This document shows, piece by piece, positions 25,201 through 32,359 of a DNA stretch of 64,000 nucleotides. The stretch comes from Firmicutes bacterium CAG:24053_14. Its GTDB lineage: Bacteria; Bacillota; Clostridia; Oscillospirales; Oscillospiraceae. Below the pieces are notes generated by a model that had not been told where the DNA came from, searched no databases, and was given only the letters and a program-made list of their open reading frames with translations. The stretch lies in the NCBI GenBank assembly GCA_001916715.1, contig MNSZ01000046.1:160611-224610 (forward strand), written 5' to 3'. Within the stretch, counting starts at the first letter, position 1, and each line of letters begins with the position of its first letter. The position numbers were made by a program, and so were the translations under genes.

Positions 25201-25560
25201 CTGTCCCGGTACGCCGTCCAGAATGGAACCCTTGCCGGAACCATCTACAAAGGTGCCGTCCGAGTATTTCACATTCCGGCTCATGGCCGTCTGGCCATCC
25301 CTGGTATATTCCGGGGTGCGGAACACGATAAAGGAAGTCTGCTGCTTGCAGACTTTGCAGTTAAAGGTTTCGTGGGTCACGGTGGCGTTGGCGTCCAGTT
25401 CGTTGGTGCGGTTGTTGGCCTCCTGCCAGTTCTCAGCGGGGTCGTGGTAACTGTCCTGCTGGGCGGCAAAGGCGCTGGGCATCATACCCATGCACAGCAC
25501 CAGGGCCAGCAGCAGGGCTGTCATGCGTTTCAGGCCATGCCTGGTTGTCTTGCTTTTCAA
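22291..25560 (-). CDS. SLH-anchored cell-surface protein with eight CxxC repeats
   Basis: A secreted protein of 1,089 residues. TTG at 25560 was chosen because AGGAGG lies nine bases upstream and it gives a proper signal peptide ending SAFAA; an ATG at 25653 lies inside the preceding gene. The region from about 130 to 380 is Cys-rich, with an extreme run of Cys, Gly and Asp near 345-365. About eight repeats of 30 residues follow, each with ATC...G...CxxCG and a GH turn, as in zinc-ribbon-like surface repeats. Two Ig-like/carboxypeptidase-regulatory-like segments follow, then three C-terminal SLH domains (about 870-1089) that bind cell-wall polymer. This is cargo that would change the surface of the recipient. 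Confidence 0.88.
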   Translation of the reverse strand: MKSKTTRHGLKRMTALLLALVLCMGMMPSAFAAQQDSYHDPAENWQEANNRTNELDANATVTHETFNCKVCKQQTSFIVFRTPEYTRDGQTAMSRNVKYSDGTFVDGSGKGSILDGVPGQDAYYTAYHWTKAVCETCGSINTNMAKTDYGYLKNVYWLYDCANNFFEELPETQTIEQADSEYHRVITTSGEYCGFCYGTFKEENSTLERHHMENAIRPELAHDRFVEMDTCADCGYAETSYTAAKAVIADYFGVVDGQPHTVTVSDLSEAGVTTAIRYGHSADACTLTSAPNYTEAGDYPVYYEITYTYHDTDMVEDGVAYVHLRDETTTEDGSCTCGCGNPDCGCQDPDCDGCCCDDKGCGENHNWTLLDSVDPTCLTLGYDRYLCVDCGMIEKRDYEAALGHAYQSVVIRDATCEVPGKTIDICERCGNVKETDLPQTEHEFSTTVIPATCTSPGYTLRECTVCGERHIEDITAALPHNYVSKTTPATCEGGGRTLHICEGCGSSFITDYTDPLGHSWDEGKEITGATCTGEGMTEYTCIRCGATRLEGDEAAGHIPGDPATCTDPQLCIRCGAVIENALGHDYAEEVTEPTCTEMGYTTYTCTRCGDAYKGDYTEAAGHKPGDWIIDKEPTTDSEGSKHKECEVCGEKLEEETIEKIYNQATTDSKGEAVVGGYLVIVTDTDTKGPVSNAIVTLHADDTLSIRLPNSRLLDYADQTTVTVLLTKDKSAVEGMFVTMTDKHDNYCAGNTDSNGQVTVPGTSGKTNEDGNTTVGWEDEDGDRWTLTVTVEDYETGRPIEDAEVSIGKGGNITVTLPDGTDMDEDNRITVTVTDNERDPQEDVTVIVKGDLGQRETGETDEDGKLTVPAVTETEYHGAYIVGYTDGTFGPERSMSRSEAAAIFARLLSDKLDERIPSGNNVKFKDIDPDMWYAGYVEYLTGYGVAVGYNDRTYRGDKAITRAEFTAMAARFFDVYGDGAEEIMEQYEGFDDVSDGYWAAEYIKDAAIHGWVEGYGDGTFRADDPIDRAEVVTIVNRLLGREADEDYIADNRRQLVTFPDVSSRHWAYYNVLEAANAHTANLTNPETWDK

Positions 25561-25621
25561 GTGGTCTTTCCTCCTTTTGTGTAGAAATTGCTGGTTCAGG
25601 TTTTTATTTTCGTTTACTTGG

Positions 25622-26554
25622 TCACCGCCCCCTTTCCCGGAACTGCTGCACAAAGGTCAGATAGGCGTTCCAGTCCTTCCGGGAGGGAGGGGACAGCGTC
25701 TGCACGACATATCCCTCCGCCGCGTATTTCCGGCCCATGCGCTCCGCGGCCTCCTGGCCGGGGCGGTCGTGATCCAGGCACAGGACAACCTTCCGCACTG
25801 TGGGATGCTCCCGAAGAAACACCGACAGGGCGCGGTCATCCAGGCAGCACAGGGCAAGTGCATTGCTGTGGAACTCCCGGTGCAAAGTGCAGTAACTCAT
25901 GAGGTCGATAGGTGCCTCAAACACATACACGCTCCTGCTGTCCGGGGCATACGGCAGTCGGAAACCGATGGATTTGTCGCTGCCGGCGGCGTCGCCCTTG
26001 AAACCGCTGCCGTCCCGGTCGTAGGTGCCCCGCAGGCTGGCGAAGGCAGCCTTGCCGTCCCTGTCATACCCTACGAACACGCAGTTGTGATGCTCGGAGT
26101 CCTCATACAGCAGTCCTGCGGAAATAAAACTCCGAATAATCTGGGGAGAAACCCCGCGCTTTTTCAGGTAGGCGTACACTCGGCGGGCATCGGTGTGCCT
26201 GGGCGGCAATGCAAACGGTTTCGGCGGTTCCGGCGCCTGCTCAGTTTGCCTGCTCCGCTCCGCGGGGGCGTCCCTGGCGCGGCCGTGGAATGCCAGCAGA
26301 TCCTCCACCGCCTCCGGGAAACTTCTGCCGCAAAAATGCTGTAGGAAGGTGATGGCATCCCCGCCCACTCTCTCGGAGTAGCGATACCAGGTGCGGCGGT
26401 TCTTGATCCGCAGGCTGTCCATCTCCTTGGTGGAGTAGTAGCGGCCTATCCGCGTCACGGTGTAGCCGAGAGACGCCAGCAGGTCCGGCAGGTCCGTCCC
26501 ACGGGCAATCTCCAACTCCTGTTCTGTGAAACGATTGGCTCTCTGTTCCGACGT
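25622..26554 (-). CDS. DUF3991/Toprim primase-like protein, ACG start likely
   Basis: About 310 residues. The N-terminal DUF3991-like region has TRIGRYYSTKEMDSLRIKNR. The Toprim part has VYVFEAPIDLMSY and VVLCLDHDRPGQEAAERMG, giving the Glu and DxD metal ligands. It probably primes complementary-strand synthesis on transferred DNA. The conserved N-terminal segment (NRFTEQELEIARG) extends upstream of the first TTG (26515), which lacks a spaced ribosome site. GGAGG ends seven bases before ACG at 26554. No standard start codon fits, so ACG is proposed. Confidence 0.83.
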   Translation of the reverse strand, partial: TSEQRANRFTEQELEIARGTDLPDLLASLGYTVTRIGRYYSTKEMDSLRIKNRRTWYRYSERVGGDAITFLQHFCGRSFPEAVEDLLAFHGRARDAPAERSRQTEQAPEPPKPFALPPRHTDARRVYAYLKKRGVSPQIIRSFISAGLLYEDSEHHNCVFVGYDRDGKAAFASLRGTYDRDGSGFKGDAAGSDKSIGFRLPYAPDSRSVYVFEAPIDLMSYCTLHREFHSNALALCCLDDRALSVFLREHPTVRKVVLCLDHDRPGQEAAERMGRKYAAEGYVVQTLSPPSRKDWNAYLTFVQQFRERGR

Positions 26555-26584
26555 TTTCTCACCTCCGGTTCTCTTGTGAAACAG

Positions 26585-26621
26585 ACCGCCCGGAACGTCC
26601 CTGTCGGGCGCTCCGGGCGGT
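26585..26621 (-). terminator. GC-rich hairpin after the Cys-rich gene region
   Basis: Perfect 10-bp arms ACCGCCCGGA (26585-26594) and TCCGGGCGGT (26612-26621) with a 17-base loop. The minus strand continues with few T residues, so this is a weak intrinsic terminator or an attenuator before the primase gene. Confidence 0.45.
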
Positions 26622-26635
26622 TCTGGGATCCTGAT

Positions 26636-26959
26636 TTACTTGGTTGTTCTCTTCCTGGGTGGCCGCTCCACATACTCGGAGATGTCGCAGTCGCAGCTGA
26701 TGAGCTGCCCTCCGCACACCGGGCACCGCTCCGCATCACACCCCACATGGTGGTAATGCCCAGGCCTGGCGCCGCAATCGTGGCAGCGGGCGTCGCCATG
26801 CGCCATGCCATCCTCGCCGTACTTAATGCGGCGGTAGTACCGGTTGCCGCATTTCACATGGGTCCAGGTGCAGCCGTCCGCTTTCAGCATCCGCTGGCCG
26901 CAAGCCCTGCAGGGCGCTCCGCCGGCCGCAATCATGGCCTCCAGTTCATTCTGCCACAT
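26636..26959 (-). CDS. Small zinc-finger-like Cys-rich protein
   Basis: A 107-residue protein with about nine Cys and several His in pairs (CRACGQ, CHDCGA, CPVCGG, CDCD), consistent with two or three zinc ribbons, and a basic tail ending RKRTTK. Function unknown; similar small Cys-rich proteins occur beside primase-like genes in these elements. It overlaps the regulator gene upstream by 14 bases. Confidence 0.72.
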   Translation of the reverse strand: MWQNELEAMIAAGGAPCRACGQRMLKADGCTWTHVKCGNRYYRRIKYGEDGMAHGDARCHDCGARPGHYHHVGCDAERCPVCGGQLISCDCDISEYVERPPRKRTTK

Positions 26960-27377
26960 TCTTGGCTCCTCCTTCCGTTTCTTCAGCCTCCCAGGACGGG
27001 GCGCTGTCTGCCGACTCGTCTATGGGATCCAGCGTGTCAGTTGGTGCGCCGGGATCGGCATCCGCTGTTTCCTGCTCCCACCGCTCCAGAGCGTCCTCGA
27101 TCAGCCCAATCACGAACTCCTTCTGGGTCACTTTCCGGCCCTGGCGCTCATTCTCGTGGGCCAGATAGTCCTTGATCCGCTGGAACAGGTCCTCACTGAT
27201 TTGAAATGCCATTGTCCTTGTCTGTGCCATGTCTTTTTTTCCTCCATTTTCATAGTAGTTGGTAAGTAGTCCCGTGATGTACTCGCTGAGGGACTGGTTT
27301 GCCGCGACGCGCTCCGCCGTCACCCTGGCATGCAGGGATTCCGGGATTTGGCATGAGAGGCCCTTGGTCTGCTCCAT
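26946..27377 (-). CDS. Tandem ribbon-helix-helix regulator candidate
   Basis: A 143-residue protein with two similar halves, each starting with a strand plus two helices: GLSCQIPESLHARVTAERVA and MAFQISEDLFQRIKDYLAHE. This is the pattern of two Arc/MetJ-type DNA-binding domains in one chain. The C-terminal 50 residues are acidic and disordered. ATG at 27377 was chosen over the upstream start at 27407. Likely an ICE transcription regulator or a relaxosome accessory factor. Confidence 0.65.
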   Translation of the reverse strand: MEQTKGLSCQIPESLHARVTAERVAANQSLSEYITGLLTNYYENGGKKDMAQTRTMAFQISEDLFQRIKDYLAHENERQGRKVTQKEFVIGLIEDALERWEQETADADPGAPTDTLDPIDESADSAPSWEAEETEGGAKNVAE

Positions 27378-27490
27378 GTCTGACTGCCTCCTTTTCTTGA
27401 TTTGCAACGCAAGTATAGCCGGAAAGCATCACGAAAGCCATTACGAACACCACCAAGGAATGGCGAACAGACGCAGCAAATGCAACAATT

Positions 27491-29422
27491 TCATCCTGCG
27501 TTGGGGAGCCGGAAATAGCCGGCGTCCTTGTGGGCACGGTAGAAATGTTCCACGGCCCGCAGGCTGCCCGTCACCGGCATCCCCGGCAGGGCCTCTGCCA
27601 TGCTCTGGAAATATCTCCGGCCGCGGGCGGCGCGGGGATCCAGCACAGCGACAACGCAGGTGTCCGTTTCTGTGCGGATGGCCCGGCCAAAGCCCTGCCG
27701 CAGTTTGATCTGCATTTCCGGGACAACGACGGAGCGCAGGAACTCCCGCAGGTTCGGGTAGTCCTCCCGCTCTTTTTCTTTGACAGCGTCCGGGTAGGCG
27801 AAGGGCAGGCGCGGGATGATGAGCAGGGACACGCCGTCGCCAGCGAAGTCCAGCCCCTCCCACGCCGCGCCGGTGGCCAGCAGGATACTGCCGGGAGCGG
27901 CGCGAAATGCCGCCAGGGTGCGGGCCGGGCGTTTGCCCATCGTAAATACAGGGAAGGGCAGCGCCGCGGCCTGCAGCCGTTCCTTGACCGCCGACATGGC
28001 GAGGTAGGATGTGAACAGCACAAGGGCGTGGCCGTGGGATGCCGCCGCCAACTGTCGGATCTGCGCGGCCAGCCGGTCATAGTAGTCCGCCGCATCCAGC
28101 GGGATCGGGTCCGTGGGAAGATAGAGGAGGCAGTTGTGCTGATAGTCAAAGGGTGACGGACACACAGTTTCCGTCACGGGCCGTTCCCCTGTCAGGCCGG
28201 CGGCGGTGCGGAACCGGCTGAAATCCTTCCCAACGGCAAGGGTGCCGGAGGTCAGGACAATGGGCTGTTCCTGCCGCCAGAGCGTGGCCTGGAGCTGCGC
28301 GGCCAGTTCCGACACCGTGCCGCACAGCATGGACCCGCCGTGGTCGTCGTCTGCCGCGTAGAAGATCATCTCGGGATTCCCCAGGTAAAAGAGGGATACT
28401 GTGGAGGCGACGGCGGACAGCAGGCGCCAGGTTTCCCTGGTCAGCAGGCCCTCCAGCTGCCGGCAGATCACCGTCAGGACCTGATGCGGCCGCTCCAGGA
28501 ACATCTGGTAGGCGTCAAATCCGGCCCCTTCCTCCACCGGGAGCGACAGTTTCTCTGCCAGCGGCTCCACGGCCTCGGACAGCAGTTCCGCCGCGAGGAC
28601 ATACCGCTCCACATGCAGGCTGCGGATCAGCTCCGCAAAGTCCTGGGCATTCAGCGTTACGCCGAACATCTGCCGTGCGGTTTCCGGCAGCTTGTGGGCC
28701 TCGTCTATGATGATGGCCGCGCTGTCCGGCAGGATGGACTTTTTCTTTTGGCTGCGGTGGATGAGGTCCGCCAGCAGGAGGTTGTGGTTGCAGATCTGGA
28801 CCGTGTACTGCCCGCTCTGGCAGGCGTCCAGGAAACAGCGGTACCGGCAGTCCTTCCTCCGGCAATTACACCGCTTGGGGACGCAGATCCGCTCCCGGTC
28901 ATAACTGCTCATCCCGGACAGCTGGTCCAGATCCAGCACATGCCAGGCGGTGTGCAGGGCTTGGCGGGCGGCGGGATTCTTATGGCTGCCCTCCACCTGA
29001 CGGACCCGCCGTTCCAGCCGGGCGTCGCAGGCGTAGTGGGCCTTGCCCTTGCGGATGACCGCCTCGATGGGCGCGGAGATCAGCCCCTCGGACAGCAGCA
29101 CGCTGGACAGCAGGGGCAGGTACTCCTTCTGGATGGCGCTCTGCAGCGCGATGCTGGAGGTGGAGATCAGGATAGGACGCTGCGGTTTACCCTCTGCCGC
29201 CCGGCACTTGCCATGCAGGATGCCGGCGGTCAGGTAGGCGAAGGTCTTGCCGATGCCGGTCCCCGCGTCGCACAGGGCGATGCTGCCGTCCAGCATGGCG
29301 TCCAGGATGCTGTGACACAGCCGGATCTGTTCCGGCCGCTCCGCCATGCCCCTCTGAGGCAATAGGGTTTTAAAAATATAGTCGATTTCCTCATGGGCCT
29401 TTTCATGGGTATATTTCTTCAT
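27491..29422 (-). CDS. DinG/XPD-type ATP-dependent DNA helicase
   Basis: A 643-residue superfamily 2 helicase. Walker A CDAGTGIGKTFAYL lies near 50-63, and the DEAH box IIIDEAHKLPET near 240. Four Cys between the two (YACDARLE, ICVPKRCNC and KDCRYRC) form the expected Fe-S cluster site of the XPD/DinG group. The C-terminal motif V-VI region has QGFGRAIRTETD. It unwinds DNA with 5' to 3' polarity in the family and would process transferred or stalled DNA. ATG at 29422 was chosen; a longer frame to 29533 lacks a ribosome site. Confidence 0.9.
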   Translation of the reverse strand: MKKYTHEKAHEEIDYIFKTLLPQRGMAERPEQIRLCHSILDAMLDGSIALCDAGTGIGKTFAYLTAGILHGKCRAAEGKPQRPILISTSSIALQSAIQKEYLPLLSSVLLSEGLISAPIEAVIRKGKAHYACDARLERRVRQVEGSHKNPAARQALHTAWHVLDLDQLSGMSSYDRERICVPKRCNCRRKDCRYRCFLDACQSGQYTVQICNHNLLLADLIHRSQKKKSILPDSAAIIIDEAHKLPETARQMFGVTLNAQDFAELIRSLHVERYVLAAELLSEAVEPLAEKLSLPVEEGAGFDAYQMFLERPHQVLTVICRQLEGLLTRETWRLLSAVASTVSLFYLGNPEMIFYAADDDHGGSMLCGTVSELAAQLQATLWRQEQPIVLTSGTLAVGKDFSRFRTAAGLTGERPVTETVCPSPFDYQHNCLLYLPTDPIPLDAADYYDRLAAQIRQLAAASHGHALVLFTSYLAMSAVKERLQAAALPFPVFTMGKRPARTLAAFRAAPGSILLATGAAWEGLDFAGDGVSLLIIPRLPFAYPDAVKEKEREDYPNLREFLRSVVVPEMQIKLRQGFGRAIRTETDTCVVAVLDPRAARGRRYFQSMAEALPGMPVTGSLRAVEHFYRAHKDAGYFRLPNAG

Positions 29423-29822
29423 GGATACTTCCGTCCTTTTATCTTTTTTCGTGTTCCCATCGTATTCGCACTCGCCCCCCCGATGGGTTCGGGAACAATG
29501 CGGGCAGGCCCCTGGCCGGGGCCTCACGGGCATATTTCCGGGATCTCTACTGCTTTCAATCCCGGAGCAGCGCCGCCTGTCTTACGCGCAGGCCGTGCTT
29601 GGTGTGTCATTATTCGAGCCGTTCCATCTCTTGTCCGGCCTGCCAGGGTCGGCCGCAGGCGGAATCGCTCACCGGCCACTGGGCCGGGTCTTGGCGCGCG
29701 CTGTGGGGTGGGTACGGCTGCGTGTTACCCGCATTGCTGGTATGCACTTTTCAAGGAGCAGCGAAGGGGGAGGTATTTCCCCCTTTCGCTGTCCTCCCGA
29801 AAAAGGGGCTGGGTGAATACCC
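29423..29822. other. 400-bp gap without a supported gene
   Basis: Short plus-strand frames here look like chance frames. The one structure is a hairpin at 29761-29789 (GCGAAGGGGG against CCCCCTTTCGC) just after the sigma-like gene, without a T-run on the minus strand. A promoter for the helicase gene is expected here but no clear -35/-10 pair was found. Confidence 0.5.
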
Positions 29823-30317
29823 TCACGCCGCAAATTTTTCAAAATATTTTTTCATGTCCCGCAGGATCCGGTCCCTGCGCTTGATAACGGCCCGCTGGGT
29901 CACGCCGATTCGCCGGGCGTATTCTCTGGTGGAGAGGTGGTCGTAGAACAGCGCGGTGATGAGCTGCCTGTCCCGGTCCTCCAAGGCGATAAGCGCCGCC
30001 AGCAGAAGGCTGGTCAGTTCTTCCCGCTCCCGTTCCGACTCCCGTGCAAGGACGCAGTCCTCGGCGCTGGGCGCCGTTTCCGCGCCCACATAGTCCGGCA
30101 AAACGCCGTCCTCTGCCATCTGTTCCATGGAGAGGACCTTGCCAGTGGGCAGATCCTCGCTGAGATACCGCTCCCGCCGGTCCATCTGGGCATACGCCGC
30201 GAATACGTCCTCTGTGACCGCCACATCCCTACCATCCACGGTGATGATGTTGGCGATGACAGTTCCATTCTCGTCCCTGATTTTTCTGTAGTTGCGATTT
30301 TCCTGCCATTTTTCCAT
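29823..30317 (-). CDS. Sigma-70 region-4-like regulator
   Basis: A 164-residue protein. The C-terminal 60 residues form a region-4-type helix-turn-helix (LITALFYDHLSTREYARRIG then VTQRAVIKRRDRILRDM). The N-terminal part lacks a clear region 2, as in the small sigma-like proteins of Tn916/Tn1549-type elements that switch on transfer genes. ATG at 30317 has GGAG nine bases upstream. Confidence 0.8.
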   Translation of the reverse strand: MEKWQENRNYRKIRDENGTVIANIITVDGRDVAVTEDVFAAYAQMDRRERYLSEDLPTGKVLSMEQMAEDGVLPDYVGAETAPSAEDCVLARESEREREELTSLLLAALIALEDRDRQLITALFYDHLSTREYARRIGVTQRAVIKRRDRILRDMKKYFEKFAA

Positions 30318-30448
30318 AGTCGTGATCTCCAATCTCAGATTTTTTAGGGGAAACTTCTGAGTTGGGGATCACGGGTACTTTGCTATGTAGGGCTGCCAGG
30401 CGTTCCGCATTTCGTGCCTTTCCGCTGTTCTGCCGCGGAAAAGCGCAA

Positions 30449-30492
30449 AAAAAGAGCCTTACAGCACAGCAGAACTGCTGCCTGTAAGGCTC
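30449..30492 (-). terminator. Intrinsic terminator after the KTR-like gene
   Basis: Minus strand: outer arms GCCTTACAG/CTGTAAGGC (30456-30464 and 30482-30490), inner AGCAG/CTGCT around a two-base loop, then TCTTTTTTTGCG. A strong Rho-independent terminator; it ends transcription from 30770. Confidence 0.85.
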
Positions 30493-30569
30493 CGAACACG
30501 GTGGATCCCGCTGCTGATGCGGGCGGTTGGTGCGCTTGACGAGGTCGATACTCTATATTCTATTTGCTT

Positions 30570-30770
30570 TTAGGAATGTCCTGCCTTTTCAAAGGAGATG
30601 CCAATCTGCAGCCCGCACTTTGGACATTTGGAGAACAGCTCCGCCTTGTCCGCATGCTCCGGGCCGTAGAGGTGCAGGCGCCCCGGATCCACGTCGGCTG
30701 CGGCATCAATGACGCGCCCTTTACCGCACACAGGGCAGCGCACCGCATGGGTTCTTTTCACTTGTTGCAT
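30570..30770 (-). CDS. Small zinc-ribbon protein (Cys-rich KTR-like)
   Basis: A 66-residue protein with CPVCGKGR near the start and CPKCGLQIG near the end, a two-knuckle zinc ribbon like the KTR proteins widespread in clostridial mobile elements. Function unknown. It has GAAGGAGG before ATG at 30770, an ImmR-type palindrome at 30791-30808 just upstream and a strong terminator downstream, so it can form its own regulated unit. Confidence 0.78.
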   Translation of the reverse strand: MQQVKRTHAVRCPVCGKGRVIDAAADVDPGRLHLYGPEHADKAELFSKCPKCGLQIGISFEKAGHS

Positions 30771-30790
30771 GGCGTTCCTCCTTCTAAAGT

Positions 30791-30808
30791 GTTCTCAATT
30801 TTGAGAAC
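30791..30808. promoter_or_regulatory. Operator palindrome, copy 1
   Basis: GTTCTC-AATTTT-GAGAAC, an 18-bp palindrome between immA and the KTR-like gene. The same 6-6-6 layout recurs at 31841-31858 in front of the immR gene. It is probably the binding site of the XRE repressor encoded at 31441-31818. Confidence 0.75.
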
Positions 30809-30824
30809 ACCACAGTAAAAAATT

Positions 30825-31424
30825 TTACAGCAGATGGTGGTTGGTGAGCCGGATCCGCATGGCCTGGCGGGATACCTGAAACACCTCCGACATGGCCTGA
30901 ACAATGGCCTGATTATCCCGGCCGGACCGCATTTGGTAGAAACACCGCTTGACCATTGGCATGGGCATGAGCAGGGCGGACCCAAGCATATTCGCCTGGA
31001 TCTCCATACTGGTTTCCCTGACGGCAGGCTGCAGCGCCGCGCTCTCCCCGGTGCCTGTGTACAGCCCCTTGTGCAGGATCCAGTGGGACAGTTCGTGGGC
31101 CTCGGTAAATCGCAGGCGGCCGGTGCTGGTTTCTTCTTCACACAGCGAGGCATCTATGAGGATCGTGCCGGCTTTCACCGGGAACAGGGTATACTCGCCC
31201 AGTTCCATGTCGTACACGGCCTCCAGGCCGGTGTCAAAAACGGTTTTCCCTAGGATCCGGCCATTTTTGCGGAGGTACTGGAACTCCAGCGTCAGTCCGT
31301 GGCGCTCGATGAGGTCCTCGATGGGGATGGCGCGGGGCTGCCCCCGGTAGAGGCGCTCATCGTAGGCATCCAGCACACGCCGGGCGATGCTCTCCATCGT
31401 CTGCTCGGTATAATACTTCCGCAT
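30825..31424 (-). CDS. immA: ImmA/IrrE family metallopeptidase
   Basis: A 199-residue zinc peptidase. The HExxH motif HELSH is at 110-114, with a downstream helix containing EIQANMLGSALLMP that supplies the third ligand. In ICEBs1-type elements ImmA cleaves the repressor ImmR to release excision and transfer. The gene is directly downstream of an XRE repressor, the diagnostic order, so this pair is the likely on/off switch of the ICE. Confidence 0.9.
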   Translation of the reverse strand: MRKYYTEQTMESIARRVLDAYDERLYRGQPRAIPIEDLIERHGLTLEFQYLRKNGRILGKTVFDTGLEAVYDMELGEYTLFPVKAGTILIDASLCEEETSTGRLRFTEAHELSHWILHKGLYTGTGESAALQPAVRETSMEIQANMLGSALLMPMPMVKRCFYQMRSGRDNQAIVQAMSEVFQVSRQAMRIRLTNHHLL

Positions 31425-31440
31425 GTGCCTGCCTCCTATT

Positions 31441-31818
31441 TCAGTTTCCCGGTTTCTGCCGCTGGGTGATGCGGTCTATAAATTCCTGCCATTCCTCGTC
31501 TGTGGCGTCCACTTCCTTGGCTGTCCGCAGGGCGGCCCGGACGATATCCCGTTCCATGATGTACTCCGGCAGGTCCGCGGACACCCGTTGCGTTTTAGAT
31601 TTGGCGGCCAGATCCAACAGCAGTTCCGTGTCTGCCTGGCATAGCCCCAGGATCTCAATGAGGCGGTCCATCTTCTCCTTGGTGGGAGCCGGCCTTCGGT
31701 CATTCTCCATGTTGCTCATGTAGACCGGGGATACCTCCAGTTTCGCCGCCAAACCGCGCAGGGACAGTCCGCGGGCCATCCGCTTTTCCCGCACATAACT
31801 GCCGAATGTCTGCTCCAT
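31441..31818 (-). CDS. immR: XRE-family repressor (ImmR-like)
   Basis: A 125-residue protein. An N-terminal helix-turn-helix (REKRMARGLSLRGLAAKLEV then SPVYMSNMEND) is followed by a helical acidic C-terminus suited to interaction with ImmA. It has a promoter at 31869-31897 and a palindrome at 31841-31858 that overlaps the expected transcript start, indicating autorepression. It is followed 16 bases later by immA. Confidence 0.9.
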   Translation of the reverse strand: MEQTFGSYVREKRMARGLSLRGLAAKLEVSPVYMSNMENDRRPAPTKEKMDRLIEILGLCQADTELLLDLAAKSKTQRVSADLPEYIMERDIVRAALRTAKEVDATDEEWQEFIDRITQRQKPGN

Positions 31819-31840
31819 TATGGCGTGCCTCCTATTCTGT

Positions 31841-31858
31841 GTTCTCTTTTTCGAGAAC
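31841..31858. promoter_or_regulatory. Operator palindrome, copy 2
   Basis: GTTCTC-TTTTTC-GAGAAC, matching copy 1 at both half-sites. It lies 11-28 bases downstream of the immR -10 box, so bound repressor would block its own transcription. Confidence 0.78.
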
Positions 31859-31868
31859 GGCTACGCTT

Positions 31869-31897
31869 AGTATACACGCCTCCATCTCATGCCGCAA
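31869..31897 (-). promoter_or_regulatory. Sigma-A promoter of immR
   Basis: Minus strand TTGCGG (31892-31897), 17-base spacer, TATACT (31869-31874). Transcription would start near 31862, just upstream of operator copy 2. Confidence 0.72.
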
Positions 31898-31908
31898 GAG
31901 GCCAAACG

Positions 31909-31936
31909 CGAGGTGCTCCTTTTATGGAACACCTCG
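31909..31936 (+). terminator. Hairpin with T-rich end, candidate terminator
   Basis: Arms GAGGTGCTCC and GGAACACCTC (one mismatch) around a TTTTAT loop, then GTGCC and a TTTTCTT stretch on the plus strand. No plus-strand gene precedes it in the window, so it may insulate tnpW and the recombinase or end an antisense transcript. Confidence 0.45.
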
Positions 31937-32099
31937 TGCCTTTTCTTAATATGGGTATTCACTTGCCCTGTTTTTCGGGAGGTGGATGAAGGGGATTTTT
32001 CTTTTCGGGCATAAACGTAAGGCGGGACCGGGTTTGGCAACGCTGCCGGACCCGATATGCCGTTTCCTGGCCCCTCACATTTTGTAGAGGAGGGACGCA

Positions 32100-32339
32100 A
32101 TGCCCAAAGTCATTCCTATGCCCGGCCGGACGGAAAAAGTTGTGGCCGAGCGCGACCAGCTGAGCCACGGACGGCTGATCCATGTGGTTTCCGTGTTCCC
32201 CGCGGACGGCACCTGTTCGCCGGTGGACAAACTGAAAACGCTCATTGACATGGACTTAAAAAATTCCCACACAGTTGCGGAAAGGGGTGGACAAACCGCC
32301 CCGTCAGAGGTAACATCACACAAACTCTGGACGGTTTGA
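32100..32339 (+). CDS. TnpW-like small transposon protein
   Basis: A 79-residue protein. The middle segment LIHVVSVFPADGTCSPVDKL followed by KTLIDMDL resembles TnpW proteins, which precede large serine recombinases in Tn4451-like and related elements and may modulate transposition. GAGGAGG lies before ATG. The stop at 32337-32339 lies 21 bases before the recombinase start. Resemblance is limited to about 35 residues. Confidence 0.68.
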   Translation: MPKVIPMPGRTEKVVAERDQLSHGRLIHVVSVFPADGTCSPVDKLKTLIDMDLKNSHTVAERGGQTAPSEVTSHKLWTV

Positions 32340-32359
32340 CTGGAGAGAAGGAGGCTTTT

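Noticed and set aside
22237..25584. Two long plus-strand frames (456 and 649 codons) opposite the SLH protein
   Set aside because: Repetitive Gly/Ala/Val/His composition and no ribosome sites; the minus strand has a signal peptide, CxxC repeats and SLH domains.
25560..25653. ATG at 25653 as the start of the SLH protein
   Set aside because: It lies within the primase-like gene and would place about 30 extra residues before the signal peptide; TTG at 25560 has an ideal ribosome site.
28340..29365. A 341-codon plus-strand frame over the helicase gene
   Set aside because: Complement of the DinG-type motifs; no ribosome site.
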